A DNA stretch of 64,000 nucleotides, taken from NCBI GenBank assembly GCA_963764695.1, contig CAVXTW010000003.1:434001-498000 (forward strand). The letters are read 5' to 3'. Origin of the DNA: DATFRY01 sp963764695 (GTDB lineage: Bacteria; Myxococcota_A; Polyangia; Haliangiales; Haliangiaceae). The notes under the pieces were generated by a model. The model did not search any database and was not told where the DNA came from. It saw only the letters and a program-made list of their open reading frames with translations. Each line of letters opens with the position of its first letter. Position 1 is the stretch's first letter. The position numbers were made by a program, and so were the translations under genes. Positions 48,112 through 59,481 of this stretch are shown here, one piece after another.

Positions 48112-50067
48112 GTGCGTTGCTGCCAGACGTGTTGCGCCGTCTACCGCAGCGGTTTCGAGCGTTGTCCGACCGACGGGACGGCGCTGTCGACGCTGAGCGC
48201 CGATCCGGTGGTCGGCACGGTCATCAACGATCTGTACAAGGTCGAGGAGTGCGTCGGCGAGGGGGCGATGGGCCGGGTGTACCGGGCCCACCACCTGCGC
48301 CTGACCCAGCGGCAGGTCGCCCTCAAGATCCTGCTGGGCGATCTGGCCGCCACCGTGGCGATGCGCCTGCGCTTCACGCAGGAGGCGCAGGCGGCCAGCG
48401 TGCTGTCGCATCCGAACGTCGTCCCGGTGCTCGATTTCGGCAAGACACCGCAGGGGCTGCTGTTCCTCGCCATGGAGTACGTGGAGGGGAGCTCGCTGGC
48501 CCGCATCCTCCTGGACGAGGGGCCGCTCGATCCGACGCGCGTGGTCAAGCTGGTCCGCCAGCTCTGCCTGGGCCTCGGCCACGCGCACTCCCACGGCCTG
48601 GTCCACCGCGACTTCAAGCCGGACAACGTGCTCGTCGTCAACGAGGCGGACGGCGAGATCCCGCGCATCGCCGATTTCGGCCTGGCCATCTTCTCGGACA
48701 CCGACAGGGACAGCGCGCGGCTCACCAGCGCCGGCACCGTCGTCGGCACGCCGCTCTACACCGCGCCGGAGCAGGCGCTCGACCGCGGCGTCGATCACCG
48801 GGCCGACCTGTTCGCGCTCGGCGTGGCCATGTTCGAGATGCTGGCCGGCTGCCCGCCCTTCGAGGACAGCAGCCCGGTCGAGGTGCTGCACAACAACATG
48901 GCGGCGCCGCGGCCGCGCATCGAGCAGCGCGCGCCCGGGGTTGTCGTGCCGCCGGCGCTCGAGCGCATCGTGATGCGGCTGATGAGCGCGGACCGCGAGC
49001 AGCGCTACCCGTCCGCCCACGCGGTGATCGAGGCGCTCGACCAGTACGAGCGCGAGCGCCGGGGAGAGCTGGCCGCCCTGGACGAGGAGGAGACGCTGCC
49101 CGGGATCATCCCGCGCCGCCGCCCGGTCCGCACCGCGGTGGCCGTGCTGGGTGCGGGCGTGGCGGTCGCGGCGCTGGCCGCGCTGCTGTGGCCGGTGCTG
49201 TCGAGGCCGCCCCGGGCCGAGGGTGCGCTGGCCGTCGAGCCGGTCGCGCTGGCCGGCGCCCAGGCCGAGGCGAGCCCGGCACCGGTGGTCGCGCCGCTGG
49301 AGACGACGGACGAGACACACGCCGCGGACCCGGACCCGAGCATCCGCGAGACGCCTGACCCGGCGTCAGCGCCGACCCCGGCCCGGGTGCTCGAGGCCAG
49401 GGTGCAGCGAGCCAGGGCGCCGATCGCGAACAACGTGCCCGCCGGCCCCCGTGAGCGTGGAAAATCTTTCGCGTCCCAGACCCCCGAGCCGCTGGACGAG
49501 GAGGACGCGCGGGGCGCTGCGATCGGCTCGGCCGTGATCGCGGCCCGACCCGCGCCGGCCCAGGTGGGAGCCGCACCCGATCAGGGCGATCGATCCGACG
49601 CTCCCGCCACTGCCGCTGGCAGCGCGGCGGCCGCAGTCGACCGCACCGGGTCCGCGGACCGATCCATGATCGCGCAGCCCGCGGTCGACGATCGAGCGGT
49701 CGCGCCTGCCCGGCCGGTCCGGCCTCCGGTCAACCGGCGCGCCATGCGGGCGCTCATCGAGGCGATGACGGTCAACGGATCGCTGTCGGACGCCGAGGTG
49801 CGGCGCGGCATCGAGCGGGTCACGCCGCGGCTGGCCGGTTGTGCCCGGGCCGCTGCCGGCCGCGCGCCGCCCGCCGCGTCGGTGCGCGTGAGCTTCACGG
49901 TGGACGAGAACGGCCGCGCGCGCCAGGTTCGCTCGAGCGGCGACTCGGTCCAGCTGGCCACCTGCGTGGCGGACGCGTTCGGCGGGCTGCGCACGCGGGT
50001 CGCGCCGGACGTGGGCGAGGTGCGGGTCACGCTGCGGGTGGATTTCAGCCCGAGCGGGACGCGATGA
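48112..50067 (+). CDS. Ser/Thr protein kinase with zinc-ribbon N-terminus and TonB-like C-terminal domain
   Basis: 651 residues from GTG 48112 (after GGAGGGGGCC). The start RCCQTCCAVYRSGFERCPTD is a zinc ribbon seen before myxobacterial kinases. Kinase motifs: VGEGAMGRVYRAH, ALKILL, VHRDFKPDNVLV, ADFGLAIF, and YTAPEQ. A membrane helix (AVAVLGAGVAVAALAALLWP) near residue 345 leads to a Pro/Ala-rich periplasmic linker. The last ~90 residues resemble the AgmX/TonB C-terminal fold (VTPRLAGCARAAAG, VRVSFTVDENGRARQVRS, CVADAFGG). Its stop overlaps the next lipoprotein gene (ATGA), placing it first in a five-gene operon of exported proteins. A ~225-base divergent gap precedes it; I see no strong promoter there. 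Confidence 0.9.
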   Translation: MRCCQTCCAVYRSGFERCPTDGTALSTLSADPVVGTVINDLYKVEECVGEGAMGRVYRAHHLRLTQRQVALKILLGDLAATVAMRLRFTQEAQAASVLSHPNVVPVLDFGKTPQGLLFLAMEYVEGSSLARILLDEGPLDPTRVVKLVRQLCLGLGHAHSHGLVHRDFKPDNVLVVNEADGEIPRIADFGLAIFSDTDRDSARLTSAGTVVGTPLYTAPEQALDRGVDHRADLFALGVAMFEMLAGCPPFEDSSPVEVLHNNMAAPRPRIEQRAPGVVVPPALERIVMRLMSADREQRYPSAHAVIEALDQYERERRGELAALDEEETLPGIIPRRRPVRTAVAVLGAGVAVAALAALLWPVLSRPPRAEGALAVEPVALAGAQAEASPAPVVAPLETTDETHAADPDPSIRETPDPASAPTPARVLEARVQRARAPIANNVPAGPRERGKSFASQTPEPLDEEDARGAAIGSAVIAARPAPAQVGAAPDQGDRSDAPATAAGSAAAAVDRTGSADRSMIAQPAVDDRAVAPARPVRPPVNRRAMRALIEAMTVNGSLSDAEVRRGIERVTPRLAGCARAAAGRAPPAASVRVSFTVDENGRARQVRSSGDSVQLATCVADAFGGLRTRVAPDVGEVRVTLRVDFSPSGTR

Positions 50068-51047
50068 GCCGGGACATGGCTCGCCTGGCACCCGCGGCGG
50101 CGCTGGTGCTGGCGGGCTGTCTCGATCCGCTGGTGGGCGACGAGCCCGGCCTGCGCGGCCTGGTGCTGCCGGCCGGCAGCGAGGTGCTGTCGGCTCACGA
50201 CGACCCGAACGTCGAGCGCGTGATCGAGGACGGCGATGGCGTGGAGGGCGTGGTGCCGCTCATCAACGGCTTCGCCGCCGGGCAGCCGGTCGTCTACTGG
50301 GATTTCGGGCCGGCCCCCGACGTGGCCGCCCCGCTGTTCATGCTGGTGCGCGAGGAAGGCGGCGAGCTGGTGCGGGTCGACCATCCGACCATCATCGACG
50401 AGATCCCCGGCGATCCGGACTATTCGCCATTCTGGGCGGTCCTGACGGTGACGGTGACCGATCGATACGACGGCGAGCTCTTGACCTCGTTCGCCGCGGT
50501 GCAGGAGGCGGAGCAGCTCGGCCTGATCGAGCCGCCCGTGCTGCAGCCGATGGCGGTCAACTGCCCGGCGGTGGCGCGCGACGTCACTCTCGAGGTCGGC
50601 GGCGGGGCCGAGCCGGTCGCGGCGGCGGCGCACTTCTTCTGGCGCGGCATGACGGTCGACTATTACGACTTCGGTCCATTCGCTGTCGACCCGGGCGAGC
50701 GGCCGGAGGCCAGCCCGCGCTACGTCCTGCGCCGCGAGGGCGGCGAGCCGCTCAGCGAGATCGTGCGCGGCGTGGACATCACCGGCGACGGCGACCGCAA
50801 CGACACAAACGACGTGTTCCCGGCCCGCGCCGACCAGGAAGAGTTCTCGCCGCTGTGCCGCACGGTGTCCGTGGCGGTGGCGGCGGCCACCATGTCGATC
50901 GACAGCAGCGGCGACGAGACCATGGCGGCGATCCGCCGCGCCACCGACCTGTTCGATCCGGATGCGGTCGACGGCACCGTGATCGCGTTCGACGAGACCG
51001 AGGACCTGCGCAACTGCCCGCAGCAGCGGGAGCCGGGAGCGCCGTGA
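50064..51047 (+). CDS. Hypothetical lipoprotein of the CxxCH operon
   Basis: 327 residues with a lipoprotein signal (ARLAPAAALVLAGC). Rich in acidic residues and short hydrophobic strands: QPVVYWDFGPAPDVAAPLFM, VRVDHPTIIDEIPGDPDYSP, FWAVLTVTVTDRYDGELLTS and a second block AAHFFWRGMTVDYYDFGPFA repeating the YWDFGP/YYDFGP theme, which suggests two similar domains. Two cysteines occur late (NCPAV, LCRTV) plus NCPQQ at the end, but no CxxCH. I do not recognise the family. Position between the kinase and two haem-type lipoproteins suggests a partner of the latter. Confidence 0.8.
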   Translation: MSRDMARLAPAAALVLAGCLDPLVGDEPGLRGLVLPAGSEVLSAHDDPNVERVIEDGDGVEGVVPLINGFAAGQPVVYWDFGPAPDVAAPLFMLVREEGGELVRVDHPTIIDEIPGDPDYSPFWAVLTVTVTDRYDGELLTSFAAVQEAEQLGLIEPPVLQPMAVNCPAVARDVTLEVGGGAEPVAAAAHFFWRGMTVDYYDFGPFAVDPGERPEASPRYVLRREGGEPLSEIVRGVDITGDGDRNDTNDVFPARADQEEFSPLCRTVSVAVAAATMSIDSSGDETMAAIRRATDLFDPDAVDGTVIAFDETEDLRNCPQQREPGAP

Positions 51048-51505
51048 TGAGCGGGCGGCTGGCGCTGGCTGTGCTGGTGGTCGCGCTGGGCGGCTGCCTC
51101 GAGTCGTTCGACCCGGACGTCGGCGAGCCGCTGCGCCCGCTGTGCACCGACGAGGACTCGGATCCGGATGAGGACGTCAGCTTCGCCGACGACATCGAGA
51201 TCGGCCTGTTCGAGCGCGAGGATCTCGGATGTCGCGACTGTCACAGCGGGGGAGGCGCCACACCCCTCGGCATCCGCGTGAGCGGATTGAGCCTGTCGTC
51301 CTACAGCTCGCTCCGCCGCGGCGGAGACGAGAGCGGCCAGGCGATCGTCGTCCCGGGCAAGCCCTGTCAGAGTATCCTGCTGCAGAAGGTCGGGCAGGCG
51401 CCGCCCTTCGGAGCTCGCATGCCGCTCGACGGGCCGCCCTTCCTGACGGCGGAGGAGCGGCAGGTCATCGCCGACTGGATCGCGGAGGGGGCCGAGGATG
51501 ACTGA
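51047..51505 (+). CDS. Lipoprotein with one c-type haem motif
   Basis: 152 residues. Lipobox LGGC17 then an acidic stretch and C62-x-x-C65-H66 in LGCRDCHSGGG. A later ARMPLDGPPFLTAEERQVIA supplies a candidate axial Met, and YSSLRRGGDESG precedes it; the end DWIAEGAEDD is typical of the planctomycete-type cytochrome c domain. It overlaps neighbours on both sides. Likely an outer- or inner-leaflet cytochrome carrying electrons between periplasmic partners. Confidence 0.85.
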   Translation: MSGRLALAVLVVALGGCLESFDPDVGEPLRPLCTDEDSDPDEDVSFADDIEIGLFEREDLGCRDCHSGGGATPLGIRVSGLSLSSYSSLRRGGDESGQAIVVPGKPCQSILLQKVGQAPPFGARMPLDGPPFLTAEERQVIADWIAEGAEDD

Positions 51506-51854
51506 TGGTCGATCGATCCGGTGCGCCGGCGCCGTGCTGGCGGCGATGCTCGGTTCGCTCGTCGCCGGGTCGCCGGGCTGCGCCGGCTCCGAGCCGCGCG
51601 ATCTGACCAGCGCCGCCCTCCAGTCCGGTGCCGCGCCGGCGCTGCAGCGCGCCTGCCAGCTGGCCGACCGCCGCTGCTCGCGCTGCCACCCGATCGACCG
51701 CGTGATGGTGGCCGGAGTCCGCGAGCCGTCCGACTGGTCCGACTACGTGCGACGCATGCGGCTGACGCCGGGCAGCGGCATCTCGGCCCGGGAGGAGCCG
51801 GCGATCGTGCGCTGTCTGGTGCAGCGGAGCTTCGGGCGACAGGAGAGCCGATGA
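51498..51854 (+). CDS. Second lipoprotein with one c-type haem motif
   Basis: 118 residues. Lipobox GSPGC28, then C60-x-x-C63-H64 in DRRCSRCHPIDRVMVAG and a candidate axial Met in DYVRRMRLTPGSGIS. The pattern RCxxCHPxDR-W-x-x-Y-V-x-x-M is that of small mono-haem cytochromes linked to quinohaem-type dehydrogenases. Overlaps the first haem lipoprotein by eight bases and the outer-membrane barrel gene by four, so all are co-translated. Confidence 0.85.
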   Translation: MTDGRSIRCAGAVLAAMLGSLVAGSPGCAGSEPRDLTSAALQSGAAPALQRACQLADRRCSRCHPIDRVMVAGVREPSDWSDYVRRMRLTPGSGISAREEPAIVRCLVQRSFGRQESR

Positions 51855-53019
51855 GGCCGATGAGGCGGAAGGCCGCCGTCGTCCTCGTCACCGGATTGAT
51901 CCTGGCTCCGACGGTCGCCGCCCTGCTCGCGCGCGGCGCGCTGGCCGATCGCTTTCGCCACAACTTCGCCGGCTCGGTGCAGATCGACTACCTCGCGGTG
52001 CCCACCGACGAGATCGCGGCCGACCAGGCGTTCGACGGCGCCACCGTCGAGCTGTCGCTCAAGCTCGCCGTCGACTTCGGCGATCGCGTGTCGGCCAGCG
52101 TGAAGGTCTGCGTCGCCTGTCACGGCCTCGAGATCGGCATGGCGTTCTTCGACCTGCGCGTGGCCGACGAGCTCAACGTGCGGGTCGGCCGCTTCACACC
52201 GGCGTTCGGCAACTTCCCGATGCGCCACGATCCGGCCAACCACCGCACCAGCGACAAGCCGCTGCCCTACGACATGGGGCGCATGCTGCGGCTGCGCGAG
52301 TGGAACATGGGCGTCTTGCCGGCGCCGTGGGTCGACAACGGCATCGAGGTGGGCGGCACCTTCTTCGGAAGCAGCGGACAGCTCGGCTATGCGCTCTACG
52401 CGGTAGGCGGGCCCAAGGCCGGCGCCGACGCGGTCGACTTCGACTTCATCCAGTCCCGCACGCCGGACCGCTACTACCTGGACAACAACTCGGAGCCGTC
52501 GGTGGGCGCGCGCCTGTCCGGCACGCTGGAGATCGGCGGCTCCCTGATCGCGACCCTGGGCGCGTCCGGCATGACCGGCCGCTACGATCCGGAACGCGAC
52601 CTGGGCTTCCTCATCGGCGGCGCCGACCTGCTGTTCCAGCTCGGCTCGGTGCAGCTGCGCGCCGAGTACCTGATCCGGCGCACCCAGATGTCTCTGGGCG
52701 AGGATCCGTTCGAGCGCTTCCGCTACGGCCCGGGCCGGGACGGTGTCTTCGACGACTACTTCCTCAAGCACGGCTTCTACGCCGAGCTGGAGCAGCAGTT
52801 CGGCGACATCGAGCTGGTCGGCCGCTTCGACGGCATGTACCGCAAGGGCAACGTCGTGGCGACCAGCCCGCTGCGCTCGGAGAGCGGCCTGCTCCGCTAC
52901 ACGATCGCGGCCGCCTACCGGCTGCCGGGCGGGCTGCGCCTCAAGACAAGCACGGAGCTCTACGACTTCTCGGATTTCGAGGACGAGGTGGCCGTCCACC
53001 TGGGCATCGCCGGCGCGTT

Positions 53020-53023
<4 letters not shown>
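51851..53023 (+). CDS. Outer-membrane barrel protein carrying a CxxCH motif
   Basis: 390 residues, start after AGGAGAGCCG. Signal peptide (VVLVTGLILAPTVAALLARG), then a porin-like barrel: NFAGSVQIDYLAV, LNVRVGRFTPAFGNFPMRHD, LGYALYAVGGPKAG, SVQLRAEYLIRRTQMSLGED and the terminal Phe in HLGIAGAF. Unusually, C87-x-x-C90-H91 sits in ASVKVCVACHGLEIGMAFFD, a haem-attachment motif inside the barrel region. The same operon encodes two haem lipoproteins, so a porin-cytochrome electron conduit is possible. Known conduits use separate multihaem cytochromes, so this is only a hypothesis. Confidence 0.85.
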
Positions 53024-55278
<2,255 letters not shown>

Positions 55279-55290
55279 TGTGAAAGGAGC

Positions 55291-55818
55291 ATGGACAATC
55301 TGGTCTTTTCATGCAACAAGATTCCTGGAGTGCAGCGGCGACGTTTTCATCGCGAGAACTGCTCGGTCGCGCAGGCCCTCGAGGTCCTGGGCGACTGGTG
55401 GACCCTGCTGATCGTGCGCGAGGCGTTCCTCGGTGTGCGCCGCTTCGCCGACCTCGAGGCAAATCTGCACATCTCGAAGAACGTGCTGACCCAGCGGCTG
55501 TCGCATCTGGTCGAGCACGGCGTGCTCGCGCGCGTCGACGCCGGCGTGCACGGGACCCGCTACGAGTACGAGCTGACGCCCGCGGGCAAGGACCTCGTCG
55601 CGATCATGACCGCGCTGCGCCAGTGGGGCGACCGCTGGGTGTTCGGTGAAGGCCGCGAGCCGGTGGTGGTGCTGGATCGGCGGACCGGCCGGCCCATTCC
55701 GCGCCTGCGATTGCTCGGCGAGGATGGCCAGCCGCTGCGCGCCGCCGACATCGAGGTGCGTCCGGGCCCGGGGGCCGCGCCGGCGACGCTCGCGCGCTAC
55801 CGGCGCGCGTCCAGCTGA
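55291..55818 (+). CDS. HxlR-family transcriptional regulator
   Basis: 175 residues if started at ATG 55291, but GTG 55330 (VQRRRFHRENCSVAQALEVL) fits family lengths better and leaves room for the divergent promoter. HxlR motifs: GDWWTLLIVREAFLGVRRF, LEANLHISKNVLTQRLSHLV, GVLARVDAGVHGTRYEYELT, and GKDLVAIMTALRQWGDRW. The Cys in NCSVAQ is common in this family and can sense redox or reactive electrophiles. A ~50-residue tail (VVVLDRRTGRPIPRLRLLGE) is usual. It probably regulates the divergent molybdopterin enzyme. Confidence 0.88.
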   Translation: MDNLVFSCNKIPGVQRRRFHRENCSVAQALEVLGDWWTLLIVREAFLGVRRFADLEANLHISKNVLTQRLSHLVEHGVLARVDAGVHGTRYEYELTPAGKDLVAIMTALRQWGDRWVFGEGREPVVVLDRRTGRPIPRLRLLGEDGQPLRAADIEVRPGPGAAPATLARYRRASS

Positions 55819-55849
55819 GACGGCCCGATGCGCGGCACGTGTCCGCGCG

Positions 55850-55870
55850 CCGTGACAGGCACAGTCACGG
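55850..55870. promoter_or_regulatory. Inverted repeat CCGTGAC-N7-GTCACGG
   Basis: Perfect 7-base arms with spacer AGGCACA, 165 bases before the S26 peptidase gene and just after the HxlR gene. The rest of the ~215-base gap shows no gene. Could be an operator for the peptidase gene or an RNA hairpin ending the HxlR transcript; it lacks a T-tract. Confidence 0.4.
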
Positions 55871-56033
55871 AACAGCAACACCTGTGTCAGCGCGTTGCAC
55901 GCCGCCCTCGAGGCCGCGCGGCCGGGCGCTCGATCGTTGCGAGATCTCGACACGGCGCCCTGCTCGCCCCGCGCTCGCGCCGCACGCCCGCTGCGCGTCG
56001 CGATGGTACAGGGCGTGCTCACCTCGAATCGAC

Positions 56034-56480
56034 ATGAGCGCGGGTCTCGTCATCGGCCTGGTCGTCGTGCTCGCGGCGTGTATCGCGGCTCGCTGGATGC
56101 GTGGCCGGTGGATCGCCGTGACCGTGCGCGGCAACAGCATGGCGCCCACCTTCCAGGACGGGCAGCGCCTCGTGGTCCGCCGCGCGGCGGTGGCGGCGTG
56201 CGCGCGCGGCGACGTGGTCGTGTTCGCGTTGAGCCCCGAGCAGCTCGAGCGCGATCTGTCGAAGGACCTCCCCTACCGGGTCAAGCGCGTGGCCGCGGTG
56301 GCCGGCGATCCGGTGCCGGTCTGGCTGCGCGAGTCGCTGCGCGCCGGGCCGCACGCGCGCATCCCGCCCGGCAAGATCGTCGTCGCCGGCGACAACGCGC
56401 TCAGCCAGGACTCGCGTCACCTCGGCACCATCGACACGCGCGCCGTCGTCGCCGTCCTGCACGCGCCGCGGCCCGGCTGA
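56034..56480 (+). CDS. S26-family signal peptidase (type I, short form)
   Basis: 148 residues. An N-terminal membrane helix (GLVIGLVVVLAACIAARWM) precedes the catalytic Ser35 in TVRGNSMAPTFQDGQ and Lys84 in YRVKRVAAVAGD; a third conserved box is VVAGDNALSQDSRHLG. The length is that of the short S26 group found beside peptide-export loci, not of housekeeping LepB. It faces a double-glycine-leader peptide gene across a terminator hairpin. Joint function is suggestive only, since the peptide would more typically be cleaved by a C39 peptidase. Confidence 0.88.
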   Translation: MSAGLVIGLVVVLAACIAARWMRGRWIAVTVRGNSMAPTFQDGQRLVVRRAAVAACARGDVVVFALSPEQLERDLSKDLPYRVKRVAAVAGDPVPVWLRESLRAGPHARIPPGKIVVAGDNALSQDSRHLGTIDTRAVVAVLHAPRPG

Positions 56481-56510
56481 GCCTGGACATCGCAGTCGCG
56501 CAGTAGTGCC

Positions 56511-56547
56511 GCGGATCGGGCGCGCCGGCTGCTCGCGCCCGATCCGC
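56511..56547. terminator. Strong hairpin between convergent genes
   Basis: GCGGATCGGGCGCG (56511-56524) pairs perfectly with 56534-56547 across a nine-base loop, 14 base pairs with about 80% G+C. It sits between the S26 peptidase (plus) and the GG-leader peptide (minus). No T-tract, but position and stability suggest a two-way terminator. Confidence 0.55.
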
Positions 56548-56555
56548 CTCGCGAG

Positions 56556-56822
56556 TCAGCGGGTGGTCTGATCGCGGCCGAAACCGCCCTCCTGGCGCAC
56601 CTGCTCGGCGACGCCCGCCGTGCAGCCCATGGCCGCCTTGACGTACGGCGGCGCCGGGATCGGGATCGCCTGGCCGGCCACGGCCCCGACCGCGCAGGCC
56701 TTGGCGCGGTCGTACGCCAGCTCCATGCCGGTGCGGGTGTCGGGCGGACGGCGCGTGGTGGACTGCCCGCCCGAGACTCCGGCGAGCCGATCGATGTCGA
56801 TGATCTCGAGGACGTTGCTCAT
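56556..56822 (-). CDS. Double-glycine-leader peptide (bacteriocin-like)
   Basis: 88 residues, ATG preceded by GGAGAGAG. The leader MSNVLEIIDIDRLAGVSGG ends in a double glycine with the hydrophobic spacing (L, I, L, V) recognised by C39-peptidase ABC exporters. The 69-residue remainder is charged at first (QSTTRRPPDTRTGMELAYDR), then has an Ala/Gly/Pro-rich stretch with two cysteines (KACAVGAVAGQ, AAMGCTAGVAE). This matches unmodified or disulfide-bonded class II bacteriocin-like products. No exporter or immunity gene is adjacent. Its divergent neighbour is the amidase; ~200 bases separate the starts. Confidence 0.75.
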   Translation of the reverse strand: MSNVLEIIDIDRLAGVSGGQSTTRRPPDTRTGMELAYDRAKACAVGAVAGQAIPIPAPPYVKAAMGCTAGVAEQVRQEGGFGRDQTTR

Positions 56823-57022
56823 GCTCTCTCCGTGGTGAGGGTTGACGTTGCCCGGCGGGGCGGGGGCCTCAGGCTGCAGCCCCCGTGCCGCCGTCCATGT
56901 GCGCGGCAGGCGGCGCGATGGCGGCCCGCTGCGCCGACCGTGGTCGGCATCGATCGATGCACGAGATGCACAGCCGCCGCCGAACGGTGCGAGAATCCAG
57001 CCCGGCGAACAGGGAGGGACCC

Positions 57023-58717
57023 ATGAGCACGGATCGGCTCGACCGCAGACAGTTTCTCGGCTGCGCAGCGGCAGGCGCGGCGATGGCGCTGGCACCTTTC
57101 GGATGCAGCCCGGGCGGACGCGCGGCGCCCGGCCCGTCGGCGAGCCCGGCTCCGCACGCCGCACCGCCGGACCCGCCGGCCGCGGAAGCGCCGCACGCGT
57201 GGATCGAGGAGGCCACCATCGCCACGCTGTCGGCGGCGATGGCGTCGGGCGAGCACAGCGCGAAAGAGATCGCGGAGGCGTACCTGGCCCGCATCGAGGC
57301 GCTCGACAAGCGCGGGCCGGCGCTGCGCTCGGTCATCGAGATCAACCCGGACGCCCTGGCCGACGCCGAAAGGCTCGACCGCGAGCGCCGTGCGCGCGGA
57401 CCGCGCGGCCCGCTCCACGGCATCCCGATCCTGCTCAAGGACAACGTCGGCACCGCCGATCGCATGACCACCACGGCCGGTTCGCTGGCCCTGACCGGCT
57501 CGATCCTCGAAAAGGACTCCGGCGTGGCCGCCCGCCTGCGCGCGGCCGGGGCGGTGTTCCTGGGCAAGGCCAACCTGTCCGAGTGGGCCAACTTCCGCTC
57601 GAGCCGGTCGCTGTCCGGGTGGAGCGCGCGCGGCGGCCAGTGCCGCAACCCGTACGCCATCGATCGCAGCCCGTGCGGCTCCAGCTCCGGGTCGGGCGCG
57701 GCGGTCGCCGCCAACCTGTGCGCGGTCGCCATCGGATCGGAGACCGACGGCTCGATCGTCTGCCCGTCGTCGGCGTGCGGCATCGTCGGCGTCAAGCCGA
57801 CCGTCGGCCTGGTCAGCCGGGCCGGGATGATCCCGATCTCGCACACCCAGGACACGGCCGGCCCGATGTGCCGCACCGTCGCCGACGCCGCCGCGGTGCT
57901 GGCCGCGCTGGCCGGCCCCGACGATCGCGATGCGGCCACGCGCGGCGCTGTCGCGGCCGACTACGCTCAGCTGGGCGGCGGCGCCATCCGCGGCGCGCGC
58001 ATCGGCGTGGCCCGCGCCTACTTCGGCTACCACCCGGGGCTCGACAAGAAGGTCGAGGAGGCGCTCGCCGCCCTGCGCGAGCTGGGCGCCGAGGTTGTCG
58101 ATCCGGTCGACCTCGGCGCCATGAAGGAGATGGAGGAGGCCGAGTTCGACGTCCTCCTGTACGAGTTCAAGGCCGACCTGGACGCGTACCTGGCCGCGCT
58201 CGGCCCGTCGGCGCCCGTCCGCTCGCTGGCCGACGTGATCGCCTTCAACGAGAAGCACGCCGCCGAGGAGATGGCGATCTTCGGCCAGGAGATCTTCCTC
58301 AAGGCCCAGGCCAAGGGCCCGCTGACCGAGCCGGCCTATCGCCGCGCGCTCGCCACCTGCGACCGGGTCTCGCGCGACCGCGGCATCGACCGCGTGATGC
58401 GGGCCAAGAAGCTCGACGCCATCCTGGCGCCGACCGGCAGCCCGGCCTGGCTCATGGACCCGGTGCTGGGCGATCACTTCGTGGGCAGCAGCTCGTCGCC
58501 GGCCGCGGTGGCCGGCTACCCGAGCGTCACGGTGCCGGCCGGATTCGTCGACGGTCTGCCGGTCGGCATCTCGCTGTTCGGCGGCAAGCTACAAGAAGCG
58601 CGACTCCTGCGCCTGGCCCACTCTTTCGAGCAGGCGACAAAGCACCGCCGCCCGCCCGCGCTGGAGAAGGCGCGACCCGGGGCCGCGGGATGCCCGTGCG
58701 GCCCGGCCAAGGGCTGA
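57023..58717 (+). CDS. Amidase signature-family enzyme, exported
   Basis: 564 residues, ATG after AGGGAGGGACCC. A Tat-type signal (RRQFLGCAAAGAAMALAPFG) followed by Cys suggests a lipoprotein exported folded. The amidase domain has catalytic Lys in PILLKDNVGTADRMTTT, the first Ser in SPCGSSSGSGAAVAAN, and the second Ser in GSETDGSIVCPSSACGIV, with KPTVGLVSRAGMIPIS after it. All three catalytic residues are present. The family hydrolyses amides broadly; exported Tat forms are known in several bacteria. The C-terminus ends in Cys-rich GCPCGPAKG, which is odd and unexplained. Confidence 0.9.
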   Translation: MSTDRLDRRQFLGCAAAGAAMALAPFGCSPGGRAAPGPSASPAPHAAPPDPPAAEAPHAWIEEATIATLSAAMASGEHSAKEIAEAYLARIEALDKRGPALRSVIEINPDALADAERLDRERRARGPRGPLHGIPILLKDNVGTADRMTTTAGSLALTGSILEKDSGVAARLRAAGAVFLGKANLSEWANFRSSRSLSGWSARGGQCRNPYAIDRSPCGSSSGSGAAVAANLCAVAIGSETDGSIVCPSSACGIVGVKPTVGLVSRAGMIPISHTQDTAGPMCRTVADAAAVLAALAGPDDRDAATRGAVAADYAQLGGGAIRGARIGVARAYFGYHPGLDKKVEEALAALRELGAEVVDPVDLGAMKEMEEAEFDVLLYEFKADLDAYLAALGPSAPVRSLADVIAFNEKHAAEEMAIFGQEIFLKAQAKGPLTEPAYRRALATCDRVSRDRGIDRVMRAKKLDAILAPTGSPAWLMDPVLGDHFVGSSSSPAAVAGYPSVTVPAGFVDGLPVGISLFGGKLQEARLLRLAHSFEQATKHRRPPALEKARPGAAGCPCGPAKG

Positions 58718-58729
58718 GCCCGGGCTCGA

Positions 58730-59428
58730 TCACGGCAGGTCGAACAGCAAGACCTCGCCGAGGCGCGCGGAGCTGATCGCGATGCGCGCCTCCTCGGCGA
58801 TCGCGGCTCCGTCTCCGGCCACCAGGCTCACGCCGTTCACGGTGGCCTCGCCGCGGGCCACGTGCAGCCACGCCTTGCGGCCGGCGGCCAGCTCGTGGCT
58901 CACCTCCTGCCCGCCCTCGACGACGGTGGCGAACAGGCGCACGTCCTGCTCGATGCGGACCGAGCCGTCGGCGCCGTCGGGCGACGCGACCAGGCGCAGA
59001 CGCCCGCGCTTCTCCTCGTCGCCGAAGTGCTTCTGCTCGTAGCCGGTCGGCAGGCCGGCGCGCCGCGGCAGGATCCAGATCTGCAGCAGGTGGAGCGGCT
59101 CGTCGTCGGACGGGTTGTACTCGCTGTGCGTCACGCCGGTGCCGGCGCTCATGCGCTGCACGTCGCCCGGCACGATGATGGAGCCGTTGCCCATGCTGTC
59201 TCTGTGCTCCAGCTGTCCGGCCAGCACGTAGGTCACGATCTCCATGTCGCGGTGGCTGTGCGGCGGGAACCCGGCCCCGGCCGCGACCACGTCGTCATTG
59301 ATGACGCGCAGCGGGCCGTAGCCCATGAAGCGGCGGTCGTGGTAGTCCGCGAACGAGAAGGTGTGGTGTGTGTCGAGCCAGCCGTGGTTGGCGTGCCCGC
59401 GATCCTCTGCTCTCCTGATGTTCAGCAC
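58730..59428 (-). CDS. Pirin-family protein (YhhW-like)
   Basis: 232 residues from GTG 59428, preceded by GGAGGGGAGAG. Bicupin with the metal-binding set in FPPHSHRDMEIVTYVLAGQL (His, His, Glu) and THSEYNP; the N-terminal GWLDTHHTFSFADYHDRRFM is the family signature. YhhW-like pirins have quercetinase activity or act in redox and transcription control. The adjacent YceI gene on the same strand is frequently found beside pirins and LysR regulators, as here. Confidence 0.92.
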   Translation of the reverse strand: MLNIRRAEDRGHANHGWLDTHHTFSFADYHDRRFMGYGPLRVINDDVVAAGAGFPPHSHRDMEIVTYVLAGQLEHRDSMGNGSIIVPGDVQRMSAGTGVTHSEYNPSDDEPLHLLQIWILPRRAGLPTGYEQKHFGDEEKRGRLRLVASPDGADGSVRIEQDVRLFATVVEGGQEVSHELAAGRKAWLHVARGEATVNGVSLVAGDGAAIAEEARIAISSARLGEVLLFDLP

Positions 59429-59481
59429 GTCTCTCCCCTCCTGCCGCCGGGATGCTGCGCAGCATCCGGCGGTCGTGGCGC

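Noticed and set aside
55850..55870. CRP/FNR-type binding site
   Set aside because: The spacing between GTGA and TCAC is wrong for the CRP family; kept only as an unassigned inverted repeat.
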